The notes under the pieces are model-generated. The model had not been told where the DNA came from, did not search any database, and saw only the letters and a program-made list of their open reading frames with translations. Below, piece by piece: positions 6,676 to 14,882 of a stretch of 64,000 bases of DNA; position 1 is the stretch's first letter; each line of letters begins with the position of its first letter. A program made the translations under genes and the position numbers. Source of the stretch: Streptomyces cinerochromogenes (GTDB lineage Bacteria > Actinomycetota > Actinomycetes > Streptomycetales > Streptomycetaceae); the NCBI RefSeq assembly GCF_014648635.1, contig NZ_BMRM01000007.1:310001-374000 (forward strand). Reading direction: 5' to 3'.

Positions 6676-9579
6676 TCAACCGGCCTGTTTTTGAAGGGGA
6701 GTTGAGAAAACGCTTTCCGTCGCGGAGAAGACGAACGAGAACTCCGCCGGTTCGGCCCGCAGGTGGTACCGGGGCAGCGGGGCCGGGCCGCAGGACTGGG
6801 AGCCGATGCCGTGCTGGGCGTGGTCCAGGTTGACCCAGACGCCCGCGGCCAAGCCGCCGTCGGGCACCAGGTCGGTGCGGTGGGCCGCGGCGTCCAGGTG
6901 CTCGGTGGTCCAGCGGCGGGCGGTGAGGAAGAACACCGGGTCGCCCTCGATCCGCAGGCCGCCCAGTTCCGCCCACCGGACGTCGATCCGGGCGCCGTTC
7001 TCCTGGGGGCGGACGTACGGGGTCTGCATGCCGTCCACCGTCGACTGCCAGCGGGCGATCCGGGACGCCGACCGCGTGTCCGGGTAGGCCTCGCCGGGGC
7101 CGCCGCCGTACCAGCGCACGGCGTCCGCCGCGGCCAGCCGGAAGCGGATGCCGAGCCGGGGCAGCGGGACCGTCCAGTCGCCGTCCGGGGTGGTGGACAC
7201 GGTCAGCCGGAGCCGGTCCCCGTCCGACGTCCAGCGGTACACCGTCGACAGCCCCAGCTCCCGGGCGGCCGGCGCCACCCGGGTGCGGACCGTCAGCGCG
7301 TCCTCGCCCGCCTCGACCGCGTCCAGGCGGTGCCGCATCCGGTGCAGGCCGAGCGTGCGCCACAGCAGCCCGTAGCGCAGGTCGCTCTGCCAGGCGGCAC
7401 CGTCGTCGTTGTCGGTCGTGGCCCGCCACACGTCCAGCCGCAGCCCCGTGACCAGCACCCCGCCGATCGTCCGCGGCGCCCCGGTGCGGGCGTCGAACAC
7501 GCCCGGGCCGAGGGTGATCCGACCGTCCCCGGGGACCGGGCGGGCGGTCGCGGCGACGTACGGTACCCGGCGCGCCGACACCGGGAGCTGCCCCCAGGCG
7601 ACGACGTGGTCCTTCGGTGCCCACGCCGTGCCGGCCGCGAGCACCGCCCGGACCGTCCAGTGGGCCTCACCGGCCGGCGCCCCGGCCGGTACGGCGGGCA
7701 GCTTGACCTCGGCGGACTCGCCGGGCGCCAGCGCGGGCACCGACAGGGTGCCGGAGTCCACCGTCTCGCCCTCGACCTCGTACGACCAGGAGAAGGCCAG
7801 TGCCGACAGGTCCGCGAAGTCGTGCTTGTTGGTGATCCGGACCGTGCCGGCCGTGCCGTCGCCGCCGATCGCGACCGGTTCGATCACCTTCCGGTACTCG
7901 ACCAGGCCGGGGGAGGGCTTCCGGTCCGGGAACAGCAGGCCGTCGCAGACGAAGTTGCCGTCGTGCAGTTCCTCGCCGAAGTCGCCGCCGTAGGCGAAGC
8001 CCAGCTCCGGGTGGGCGATGCCGTGGTCGATCCACTCCCAGACGAAGCCGCCCTGGAGCCGGTCGTGGGCCTCGAACAGCCGCTGGTAGTCGGCGAGTCC
8101 GCCGGGGCCGTTGCCCATGGCGTGGGCGTACTCGCAGAGGATGAAGGGGAGTTCGCGGCGCCTGCGGGGTCCGCCGTCCAGGCCCCGGCCGATCCGCTCG
8201 ACCTCGGCGTGGTCGGCGTACATGCGCGAGTACAGGTCCGTGTCCCGGCAGCCGGGGTCGCCCTCGTAGTGCACGAGCCGGGAGGTGTCGCGGCCGTGGA
8301 TCCACTCGGCCATCGCGGTCAGGCCCCGGCCGGTGCCGGCCTCGTTGCCCAGCGACCAGATGACGACCGACGGGTGGTTCTTGTCCCGCTCGACCATGCG
8401 GGCCGCCCGGTCGAGCAGGGCCGGGGTCCAGCGGTCGTCGTCGACGGGGTTGTCCCGCCAGCCCTGCTCGGTGAAGCCGTGCGTCTCCAGGTCGCACTCG
8501 TCGATCACCCACAGGCCGTACTCGTCGCACAGGTCGAGGAAGGCCGGGTGCGGCGGGTAGTGGGAGGTGCGGACCGCGTTGATGTTGTGCCGCTTCATCA
8601 GCAGCACGTCCTCGCGCATGGTCGCGAGGTCCAGGGCGCGGCCCCGCTCCGGATGCCACTCGTGCCGGTTGACGCCCCGGAAGAGCACCGGGCGGCCGTT
8701 CACCGTGATCAGGCCGTCCGAGAGCGCCACCGTACGGAAGCCGATGCGCAGCGGCACCCGCTCGCCCCCGCTGGCCAGCACGCCGTCGTACAGCCTCGGT
8801 GTCTCCGCCGTCCACGGCTCGACCGGGACGGTCACCGGCTCACCGGTGGCGACGTCGACGCCGAGATCCGGGACCGTGACCCGGCCCGGCACCTCGGAGT
8901 CGACGCGGAGGGTGCCGGTGCCGGAGACGTGGTCGTAGGAGGCGTGCACGAAGAAGTCCCGGACGCCGTCCGCCGGGCGGTGCAGCAGGGTGACGTCCCG
9001 GAAGATGCCCGGCAGCCACCACTGGTCCTGGTCCTCCAGGTAGGAGCCCGCCGACCACTGGTGCACACGGACGGCCAGGACGTTTCCGCCGGGCTTCAGC
9101 AGGTGCCCGACGGCGAACTCGTGCGGCAGCCGCGAGCCCTTGAACTCGCCCAGCTCGGTGCCGTTCAGCCAGACCCGGGCGCAGGACTCCACGCCGTCGA
9201 AGCGCAGAAAGGCACCGCCGTCGGCCGGCCAGCCGGCGGGCAGGTCGAAGACGCGCAGGTGGTCGCCGGTCGGGTTCTCGGTGGGCACCCGGGGCGGGTC
9301 GACCGGGAACGGGTACAGGTGGTTGGTGTAGACGGGGGAGCCGTGGCCCTGGAGCACCCAGTGACCGGGGACCGTGACCTCCGCCCAGTCACCGGCGTCG
9401 TACCCCTCGGCCGCGAAGGAGTCGTCCTCGGCGTCGGCCGTGTCCGACAGTCTGAAGCGCCAGCTCCCGTTCAGGGAGAGGGACGCGGCGTCCGAGGACG
9501 CGTACCAGGCGCGGGGCGGCAGCGCCCCCGTACCCGGCGAGACGTCCTCGACGTAGGCGGTGGTCGCACGGAAATACAT
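6676..9579 (-). CDS. lacZ: Beta-galactosidase, glycoside hydrolase family 2
   Basis: The 967-residue product has the GH2 layout: N-terminal sugar-binding jelly roll (about 35-205, with VPGHWVLQG and WLPGIFRDV), Ig-like domain (about 210-285), TIM barrel (about 290-580), and LacZ-type domains 4 and 5. The acid/base Glu413 is in IWSLGNEAG and the nucleophile Glu483 in FILCEYAHAMGN. RTSHYPPHP and FVWEWIDHG are also typical. It has no signal peptide, so it hydrolyses imported galactosides inside the cell. It lies 12 bp after the ABC permease gene in the same direction and ends one base before the EEP gene start. With the GH30 galactanase and importer it completes a galactan-to-galactose route. 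A LacI-type site lies near its 3' end (6706-6717). Confidence 0.95.
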   Translation of the reverse strand: MYFRATTAYVEDVSPGTGALPPRAWYASSDAASLSLNGSWRFRLSDTADAEDDSFAAEGYDAGDWAEVTVPGHWVLQGHGSPVYTNHLYPFPVDPPRVPTENPTGDHLRVFDLPAGWPADGGAFLRFDGVESCARVWLNGTELGEFKGSRLPHEFAVGHLLKPGGNVLAVRVHQWSAGSYLEDQDQWWLPGIFRDVTLLHRPADGVRDFFVHASYDHVSGTGTLRVDSEVPGRVTVPDLGVDVATGEPVTVPVEPWTAETPRLYDGVLASGGERVPLRIGFRTVALSDGLITVNGRPVLFRGVNRHEWHPERGRALDLATMREDVLLMKRHNINAVRTSHYPPHPAFLDLCDEYGLWVIDECDLETHGFTEQGWRDNPVDDDRWTPALLDRAARMVERDKNHPSVVIWSLGNEAGTGRGLTAMAEWIHGRDTSRLVHYEGDPGCRDTDLYSRMYADHAEVERIGRGLDGGPRRRRELPFILCEYAHAMGNGPGGLADYQRLFEAHDRLQGGFVWEWIDHGIAHPELGFAYGGDFGEELHDGNFVCDGLLFPDRKPSPGLVEYRKVIEPVAIGGDGTAGTVRITNKHDFADLSALAFSWSYEVEGETVDSGTLSVPALAPGESAEVKLPAVPAGAPAGEAHWTVRAVLAAGTAWAPKDHVVAWGQLPVSARRVPYVAATARPVPGDGRITLGPGVFDARTGAPRTIGGVLVTGLRLDVWRATTDNDDGAAWQSDLRYGLLWRTLGLHRMRHRLDAVEAGEDALTVRTRVAPAARELGLSTVYRWTSDGDRLRLTVSTTPDGDWTVPLPRLGIRFRLAAADAVRWYGGGPGEAYPDTRSASRIARWQSTVDGMQTPYVRPQENGARIDVRWAELGGLRIEGDPVFFLTARRWTTEHLDAAAHRTDLVPDGGLAAGVWVNLDHAQHGIGSQSCGPAPLPRYHLRAEPAEFSFVFSATESVFSTPLQKQAG
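6706..6717. promoter_or_regulatory. LacI-type site inside the 3' end of lacZ
   Basis: GAAAACGCTTTC is one base from the palindrome GAAAGCGCTTTC, as are the sites upstream of the acetylesterase at 191 and 249. It lies in the last codons of lacZ, 32-43 bp upstream of the EEP gene start, where it could control an internal promoter. A chance match constrained by coding sequence cannot be excluded. Confidence 0.35.
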
Positions 9580-9591
9580 CGGTCTCCTAGC

Positions 9592-10458
9592 TCAGCCCTT
9601 GATGCCGGTCTGCGCGATCCCCTGCACCAGCCAGCGCTGGAGGAAGAGGAACACGAACAGCAGGGGCAGGATCGAGATGGCGGTCGCCATGAAGATCAGG
9701 TGGTAGTTGACGGTCTGGTTGGTCATGTACGACGACAGCGCGACCTGGACGGTCCAGGCGCTCGGGTCCTGGCCGATGACGAGCGGCCACAGGAAGGCGT
9801 TCCAGCCGTTGATGAAGGTGATCGTGGCGATGGCGGCGAAGAAGTTCAGCGAGTTCGGCACCACGACACGCCAGTACGCGCCCCAGTAGCCGAGCCCGTC
9901 CACGCGCGCCGCCTCCTCCAGTTCCTTCGGGAACCCGAGGAAGTACTGCCGGAACAGGAAGCAGGTGAAACCGCTGAAGAGCCCCGGGACGACGAGTCCC
10001 CGGTAGCTGTCCACCCAGCCGAGCGACGACACCAGCACGAAGCTGGGGACGAAGGTGACCGCGGCCGGGACCATCAGGGTCACCAGCACGGCGTAGAAGA
10101 CCTTGTCGGCGTGCCGGTAGGGGATACGGGCGAGGGCGTAGCCGGCCAGCGAACAGACGAACAGGGTGCCGACCGTGTGCAGGACGCCGATCACCAGCGA
10201 GTTCCCCATCGACCGGCCGAAGTCGACCGTCGGGTCCTCGAACGGCTCGGTGATGTTGCCCCACCGGATGTCGGTCGGGAAGAACTTCCAGTTCTCGCCG
10301 GTGATCTCCGGGTCGGTGGACAGGGCGTTGCGGATCAGCAGGTAGAAGGGGACGAGGAAGAGGAGCGCGGCGACGCTGGTGGCGACGTACAGGCCGGTGG
10401 AGCTCATCACCCCGCCGCGCCGGGTGCGCCTGCCGGTGTCGGGTGCGGTCGTGGTCAC
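9592..10458 (-). CDS. Carbohydrate ABC transporter permease (MalG/CUT1 type)
   Basis: The 288-residue product has six predicted membrane helices, the first at about residues 22-44 (YVATSVAALLFLVPFYLLI). The cytoplasmic EAA loop reads ELEEAARVDGLGYWGAYWRV and contacts an ATPase encoded elsewhere, since no ATPase gene is in the cluster; Streptomyces CUT1 importers commonly share MsiK. The C-terminus QGIAQTGIKG is typical of MalG-like subunits. Its start overlaps the upstream permease stop by 4 bp. It forms the channel with the 10455 gene and probably imports galacto-oligosaccharides. Confidence 0.93.
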   Translation of the reverse strand: MTTTAPDTGRRTRRGGVMSSTGLYVATSVAALLFLVPFYLLIRNALSTDPEITGENWKFFPTDIRWGNITEPFEDPTVDFGRSMGNSLVIGVLHTVGTLFVCSLAGYALARIPYRHADKVFYAVLVTLMVPAAVTFVPSFVLVSSLGWVDSYRGLVVPGLFSGFTCFLFRQYFLGFPKELEEAARVDGLGYWGAYWRVVVPNSLNFFAAIATITFINGWNAFLWPLVIGQDPSAWTVQVALSSYMTNQTVNYHLIFMATAISILPLLFVFLFLQRWLVQGIAQTGIKG

Positions 10459-11420
10459 TTCGACTCCTCACCCCTTCCGAAGCCCATGATCCTGCCCTGG
10501 AACAGGGTGACGACACAGATCAGCACGGTCAGTACGACGGCTCCGGCGCTGCCCTTGCCGTAGTTCTGGTCCTGGCCGAGGGCGGTGTAGTACAGCTCGA
10601 CCAGCGGCGGGCGGCCCCAGGTCGTCTTGGCCAGCAGGTTGAAGAACTCGTCGAAGGCCTGGTAGGCGGCGACGAGCAGCAGCAGGACCACGGCCGTGGA
10701 CGTGGCCCGCAGCTGCGGCAGGGTGATGTACCGGAAGGTCTGCCAGCCGCGCTTGGCGCCGTCGATGGCGGCGGCCTCGTACAGCTCCTGCGGGATGTTC
10801 TGGAGCGCGGCCAGGAACAGGATCATGTAGAAGCCGGACTGGAGCCACAGCCGGGCGGTGATGATCACCAGCCAGTACCAGGGCGGGTCCGGGTTGGCGA
10901 GCCAGGCGGTGTTGTCGACGCCGAACAGGCCGAGCACCGTGTTGGCCAGGCCGAAGCGGACGCCGTTGAAGAGGGACATCTTCCAGATCAGCGAGGCCGC
11001 GACGTAGCTGCACGCGGTCGGCAGGAAGAACACCGACCGGTAGAACGCCCGCATGAACCGCAGCCGGTTCACGAGCAGGGCGAGGCCCAGGGAGAGCGCC
11101 CAGGTGGTGGGCACGATGAACGCGGCGAAGACGGTGAAGGTGCCGAGCGAGCCCGTGAACCCGCTGTCGGAGAGGATCTCGCGGTAGTTGCCCAGCCCGA
11201 CGAAATCGCTGGGCGTGACGGTGAAGCGGGCCTCGAAGAAGCTGAGGTAGAGGCTCCAGCCGATCGGGACGTAGACGAAGACGGCCAGCCCGATCAGGAA
11301 CGGGGCGGAGAAGAGCCAGAAGTTGAAGGTGCGGCTGCCGCGCAGCCCCCGCCGCGGCCGGGCTTCGGCGGCCTTGGCCGGGGCGGGGCTCGTGACCCCG
11401 CGCGTGGTGGTGGTCGGCAT
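10455..11420 (-). CDS. Carbohydrate ABC transporter permease (MalF/CUT1 type)
   Basis: I chose ATG 11420 (MPTTTTRGVT), giving 321 residues. The longer frame to 11486 would overlap the binding-protein gene, while this start lies 20 bp after that gene's stop. The protein has a short cytoplasmic N-terminus and six membrane helices, starting with FWLFSAPFLIGLAVFVYVPI. The EAA loop reads ELYEAAAIDGAKRGWQTFRY. It pairs with the 9592 permease (4-bp overlap) as the membrane core of a CUT1 sugar importer. Confidence 0.93.
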   Translation of the reverse strand: MPTTTTRGVTSPAPAKAAEARPRRGLRGSRTFNFWLFSAPFLIGLAVFVYVPIGWSLYLSFFEARFTVTPSDFVGLGNYREILSDSGFTGSLGTFTVFAAFIVPTTWALSLGLALLVNRLRFMRAFYRSVFFLPTACSYVAASLIWKMSLFNGVRFGLANTVLGLFGVDNTAWLANPDPPWYWLVIITARLWLQSGFYMILFLAALQNIPQELYEAAAIDGAKRGWQTFRYITLPQLRATSTAVVLLLLVAAYQAFDEFFNLLAKTTWGRPPLVELYYTALGQDQNYGKGSAGAVVLTVLICVVTLFQGRIMGFGRGEESK

Positions 11421-11440
11421 GGCGTGATCCGTCCGGCGGC

Positions 11441-12703
11441 CTATCCGAACAGCTTCTTCAGCTCGGCGCCGACCGTCCTGTCGCACTGGTCGAGCGCGGC
11501 CTCCGGGTCACCGCCCTTGCGGACGCAGTCGGCGAAGACGTCCTCCGTGGCGGTGATCATCGCCTGGGTCCAGCCGATGTTGTCGAAGTGCCCGTACTGG
11601 TTGAACAGTTTCACGCCCTCGGCCGGCAGACCCGACTTCAGCGTGGTCGCCGACCGGGCGATGGAGGTGCGCGGCGGGATGTGGAAGCCGTACGAGGTCG
11701 CCCAGTCCTCCTGGTACTTCTTCTGGTCGATCCACAGCCACTTGACGTACTCCTTGGCCGCGTCGACGTGCCGGCCCTTGGCGTTGACGAACACCGACCA
11801 GCCGCCGTTGTAGACGGACGGCTTGCCCGCGTCGCCGACCTTCGGGAACGGCATGACGCCGAGGTCGTCGCCGAGGGCCTGCTGGAACTGCGGCATGGCC
11901 CACATGCCGCAGAACTGGATGGCACACAGCCCCTGGTTGAGGGCGGAGGGGTCCCAGAAGTCGGCCGGGGCGTCCAGCAGCAGATGGCCGCTGGTGAACA
12001 GCTTCCGCATCTGCTTCAGGCCCTGGACCACCCCGTCGGTGTGGTATGCGATCTCGTTCTTCTCGTTCAGGGTGTCGGCGCCGGCCGACCAGATCAGCGG
12101 GTTGATCACCGCGTGCAGGTCGTTGCCGAGGAACAGGCCCTTGACCTTGCTCGTGGTGAGCCTGGCGGCGGCCTCGATCAGCTCGTCCAGCGTCTGCGGC
12201 GGCTCGACGCCCGCCTTCTCCAGCATCGACTTGCGGTAGAAGAAGAACTGCGGGTCGTCGATCATCCGTACGCCGTAGATCTTGCCGTCGACGGTGTGCG
12301 ACTGGATGTCGGCCTGGTTGAAGTCGTCCTTGGCCGGCCCGATGATGTCGGTCAGGTCCGCCACCTGCCCGCTCCTGACCAGCTGGATCTGCGGGTGGAA
12401 CTCGAACAGGTCCGGCGCCTGGCCGGTCAGCAGGGAGGCGAAGAGCTTGCTCTCGAAGTTGGAGCCGGTGATCCACTGCGTGGTCACGTCCGCCTTCGTG
12501 TAGGCCTTCGCGTAGCGCTTGACGGCCTGCTCGGTGCCCGGCTCGCCGTAGGCGTGGAAGTACTGGACGAGCTGCTTGCCCGAGCCGGAGCCGCCGCCCC
12601 GGCCGTTGTTGCTGCCGCACGCGGCGAGCGTGCCGGCGGCGGCCAGGCCCGCGGCGGCCCGGAGTATCGATCGGCGGTCCCAGGTGCTGCTCTGTGCCGA
12701 CAT
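11441..12703 (-). CDS. Extracellular sugar-binding lipoprotein of the ABC importer
   Basis: The 420-residue product has a signal with both a twin-arginine motif (DRRSILRAAAG) and a lipobox (TLAACG), predicting a Tat-exported lipoprotein anchored outside the membrane. The mature part is a family 1 solute-binding protein: LVQYFHAYGEPGTEQAV, LLTGQAPDLFEFHPQ, FFFYRKSMLEKAGVEPPQTLDEL and GGWSVFVNAKG. It is the first gene of the unit SBP-permease-permease-lacZ-EEP. About 130 bp upstream lies a motif shared with the ROK gene upstream region. The likely ligands are beta-1,6-galacto-oligosaccharides released by the neighbouring GH30 enzyme (inference from context). Confidence 0.93.
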   Translation of the reverse strand: MSAQSSTWDRRSILRAAAGLAAAGTLAACGSNNGRGGGSGSGKQLVQYFHAYGEPGTEQAVKRYAKAYTKADVTTQWITGSNFESKLFASLLTGQAPDLFEFHPQIQLVRSGQVADLTDIIGPAKDDFNQADIQSHTVDGKIYGVRMIDDPQFFFYRKSMLEKAGVEPPQTLDELIEAAARLTTSKVKGLFLGNDLHAVINPLIWSAGADTLNEKNEIAYHTDGVVQGLKQMRKLFTSGHLLLDAPADFWDPSALNQGLCAIQFCGMWAMPQFQQALGDDLGVMPFPKVGDAGKPSVYNGGWSVFVNAKGRHVDAAKEYVKWLWIDQKKYQEDWATSYGFHIPPRTSIARSATTLKSGLPAEGVKLFNQYGHFDNIGWTQAMITATEDVFADCVRKGGDPEAALDQCDRTVGAELKKLFG

Positions 12704-12831
12704 TGCTGACGTCCTTGTCTGTGGAGTGCGTCGAGTTCGACGGTGCGGCTCTCCCGCCCGGCGGCCCCGCCGGCGTCGGCCGGGCGGCCCGCACCGGGGG
12801 CGTGGTGCGGGACGCTAACCTTCGGCTAATG

Positions 12832-12846
12832 CTTCGGCAAGGGGTT
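12832..12846 (-). promoter_or_regulatory. Candidate ROK-regulator motif upstream of the importer
   Basis: On the minus strand this reads AACCCCTTGCCGAAG. Nearly the same sequence, AACCCCTTGTCGAAAG, occurs at 16209-16224 upstream of the ROK regulator gene. The site is about 130 bp upstream of the binding-protein start. Two occurrences, each before a gene of the same presumed regulon, suggest an operator for the ROK protein. Confidence 0.45.
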
Positions 12847-12968
12847 GGACGAAGTGGGTACGACTTGTTGTACGCGGTTCGGAATCACGAACGGGCGTGC
12901 GGGCAGCGCGAGATGAGGGCCGCCGGGGCAGGGGAGTGGCCGGCGGCCCTCGGTACGGGGGAGTCGCG

Positions 12969-14882
12969 CTAGCGCCTGGTCCAGGCCTCGTTGGCGCCGC
13001 CTGTGCAGCGGTAGAGGACGACCTCGCTGCCGTCGGCCGTCGCCTGCCCGCTGACGTCCAGGCACCTGCCCGACGCCTCGTTCACGATCTGCCCGTTGCC
13101 GTTCAGCAGCCACCGCTGGGTGGCGTCACCGCTGTACGAGGCCGAGGCCGCGAGGCCCGGACCCGTCGCCGTCAGATAGCCGTCGGCGCCCTTCAGGGTG
13201 CCCCGGGCGTCGTACGACCAGGCCTGCCCGGCCGCGCCCGTGCAGGCGGCGAGCACGGCCCCCGAGGCGTCGGCCGTCAGGCACTTGCCCGACTGACCGC
13301 CCACCAGGGCACCGCTCAGGGCCGTACTGCCGTGTCCCTTCCCCTCCAGGACGTACGTCGTGACCGAACGGGCCGCGAGCGTCGCGGACAGGGTGCCGCC
13401 GGCCACCGACGGCTTCGCGACCGCCGCCCAGTTCTCGTCGGCCGAGGTCCGCACGGCCTGCCGGGCGCGCACCGGTGAGCCGCTGTTGAAGTGCAGCTTC
13501 AGCGCGGTGCCGGAGGTGTTGTGGTTGTTGACCACCACGACCCAGGTGCCGTTCCTGTCGTAGGCCGAGACCTCCACGCCGTCCGGCGCCCCGGTCACGT
13601 TGTGCAGGGCCGCGCCCGGCCGCACGAACCTGCTGTACTGGCCGAGCGCGTAGTAGCGCTTGGTGAGGTACAGGGTCTGGTTGCCGTTCTTCGCGTAGTC
13701 CGGGTCGTAGTAGATCAGCCCGTCGTTCCAGCCCTCGTCGTTCCGGGCGTTCGGGTCGCTGCCGATCATCTCCGACAGCGCCACCCACCACTGGAACGCC
13801 GAGTCGTGGGCGGTCGCGAAGTCCTTGTGGACGATCCGGGACAGGTTCAGGCCGCCGTCGATCGTGGGGTCGTACTCCTGCGCCCAGCCGGTGCCGCCCT
13901 TGCCGAAGCAGCAGATCTCCGTCGACCAGGACTCCTTGCCGGCCGCCTTCGACGTCTCGTACACCTGCGCGCGGTCGGCGTCGCTCGGGTTGTCGTACGT
14001 GTGGTGGGCCAGCTTGGCGACGTACCGCGCGGTGCCCGGCTGCGAGATCCACTGCGGGACCTCGGAGTTGAACTTCACCGTGCTGGTCGACTCGTCCGCG
14101 ATGATCGTCGTCTTCTGGTGCCGGGCCCTCTGCTCGGCGCCGAGCGCGCGCACGATGTCGTCACGCTGCGGGACGTCGACCAGCATGCCCTCCTGGCCGC
14201 ACGAGTCGAAGCTGTTCGTCGGCTCGTTGAACGGGCTGATGTAGTCCAGCCGGACGCCCTGCCGCGCGAAGTGGTCGGTGACGTCGGCCATATAGGCCGC
14301 GAAGTCCCGCTCGTTCTCCGCCTTCAGGTGGCCGCCGCAGCTCTTGCCGTTGGTCTTCCACGCGGCGGGCGCGCTGTTGACGAAGCCGATCAGGTCCTTC
14401 ACGCCGTACTTCGCGGCGGCGTAGAGGAAGTAGCGGCCGGCCTCGTCCCTGCTCCAGTCGTGGCCGCCGTCCGGTGCCAGGAAGTCCTCCGGGGCGCGCG
14501 GCGCGTACGTCACTCCGGTGCCGCCCCCGCCGATGTTGTAGCGGTAGGAGCTGAGGGCCAGGCCGTCCTTGGAGAAGAGCAGTCCGGCGACCCGGGCGCG
14601 GACCGCCGGGTCGAAGTTCTTCAGGTCGTTGACCCACCAGGCGCCGGAGGCACCGATGTTGTCGATGGTCTGCGCGGCGTGCGGGGAGACCTCGGCGGCG
14701 ACCGGGGCGTCGGCGGTGGCGGTGGTGCCGGCGGTGGCGGCGGTGCCGGCGGCACCCGCGGGCGGGGAGGCGAGCAGGGCTCCCGTGACGGCCAGCACGG
14801 CCGGGGCGGTCAGCAGGAGGGATCTCCTGGGATGGGAGAGGGAGGTGCGGGGGTGAGACACGTGCATCCCTTCCGTCGTCAT
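12969..14882 (-). CDS. Secreted GH30 endo-beta-1,6-galactanase-like enzyme with ricin-B (CBM13) domain
   Basis: The 637-residue product has a signal peptide (RRSLLLTAPAVLAVTGALLA, then SPPAGA). The catalytic TIM barrel with its side beta domain (about 65-500) shows acid/base Glu220 in ISPFNEPTNSF and nucleophile Glu322 in WSTEICCFG, plus AWWVNDL and SYRYNIGGGG; this pattern fits GH30, nearest the bacterial/fungal endo-beta-1,6-galactanases. Residues about 515-637 form a ricin-type trefoil with two QxW-like repeats (GQAWSY, TQRWLL, NEAWTRR), probably for binding galactan. The start ATG overlaps the ROK stop by 4 bp (ATGA); a second Met six codons in is possible. It likely cuts arabinogalactan side chains outside the cell. 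Confidence 0.88.
   Translation of the reverse strand: MTTEGMHVSHPRTSLSHPRRSLLLTAPAVLAVTGALLASPPAGAAGTAATAGTTATADAPVAAEVSPHAAQTIDNIGASGAWWVNDLKNFDPAVRARVAGLLFSKDGLALSSYRYNIGGGGTGVTYAPRAPEDFLAPDGGHDWSRDEAGRYFLYAAAKYGVKDLIGFVNSAPAAWKTNGKSCGGHLKAENERDFAAYMADVTDHFARQGVRLDYISPFNEPTNSFDSCGQEGMLVDVPQRDDIVRALGAEQRARHQKTTIIADESTSTVKFNSEVPQWISQPGTARYVAKLAHHTYDNPSDADRAQVYETSKAAGKESWSTEICCFGKGGTGWAQEYDPTIDGGLNLSRIVHKDFATAHDSAFQWWVALSEMIGSDPNARNDEGWNDGLIYYDPDYAKNGNQTLYLTKRYYALGQYSRFVRPGAALHNVTGAPDGVEVSAYDRNGTWVVVVNNHNTSGTALKLHFNSGSPVRARQAVRTSADENWAAVAKPSVAGGTLSATLAARSVTTYVLEGKGHGSTALSGALVGGQSGKCLTADASGAVLAACTGAAGQAWSYDARGTLKGADGYLTATGPGLAASASYSGDATQRWLLNGNGQIVNEASGRCLDVSGQATADGSEVVLYRCTGGANEAWTRR

Noticed and set aside
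6763..10563. 1266-codon open frame on the plus strand
   Set aside because: Antisense to lacZ and both permease genes, with no domain motifs; composition is that of a GC-driven shadow.
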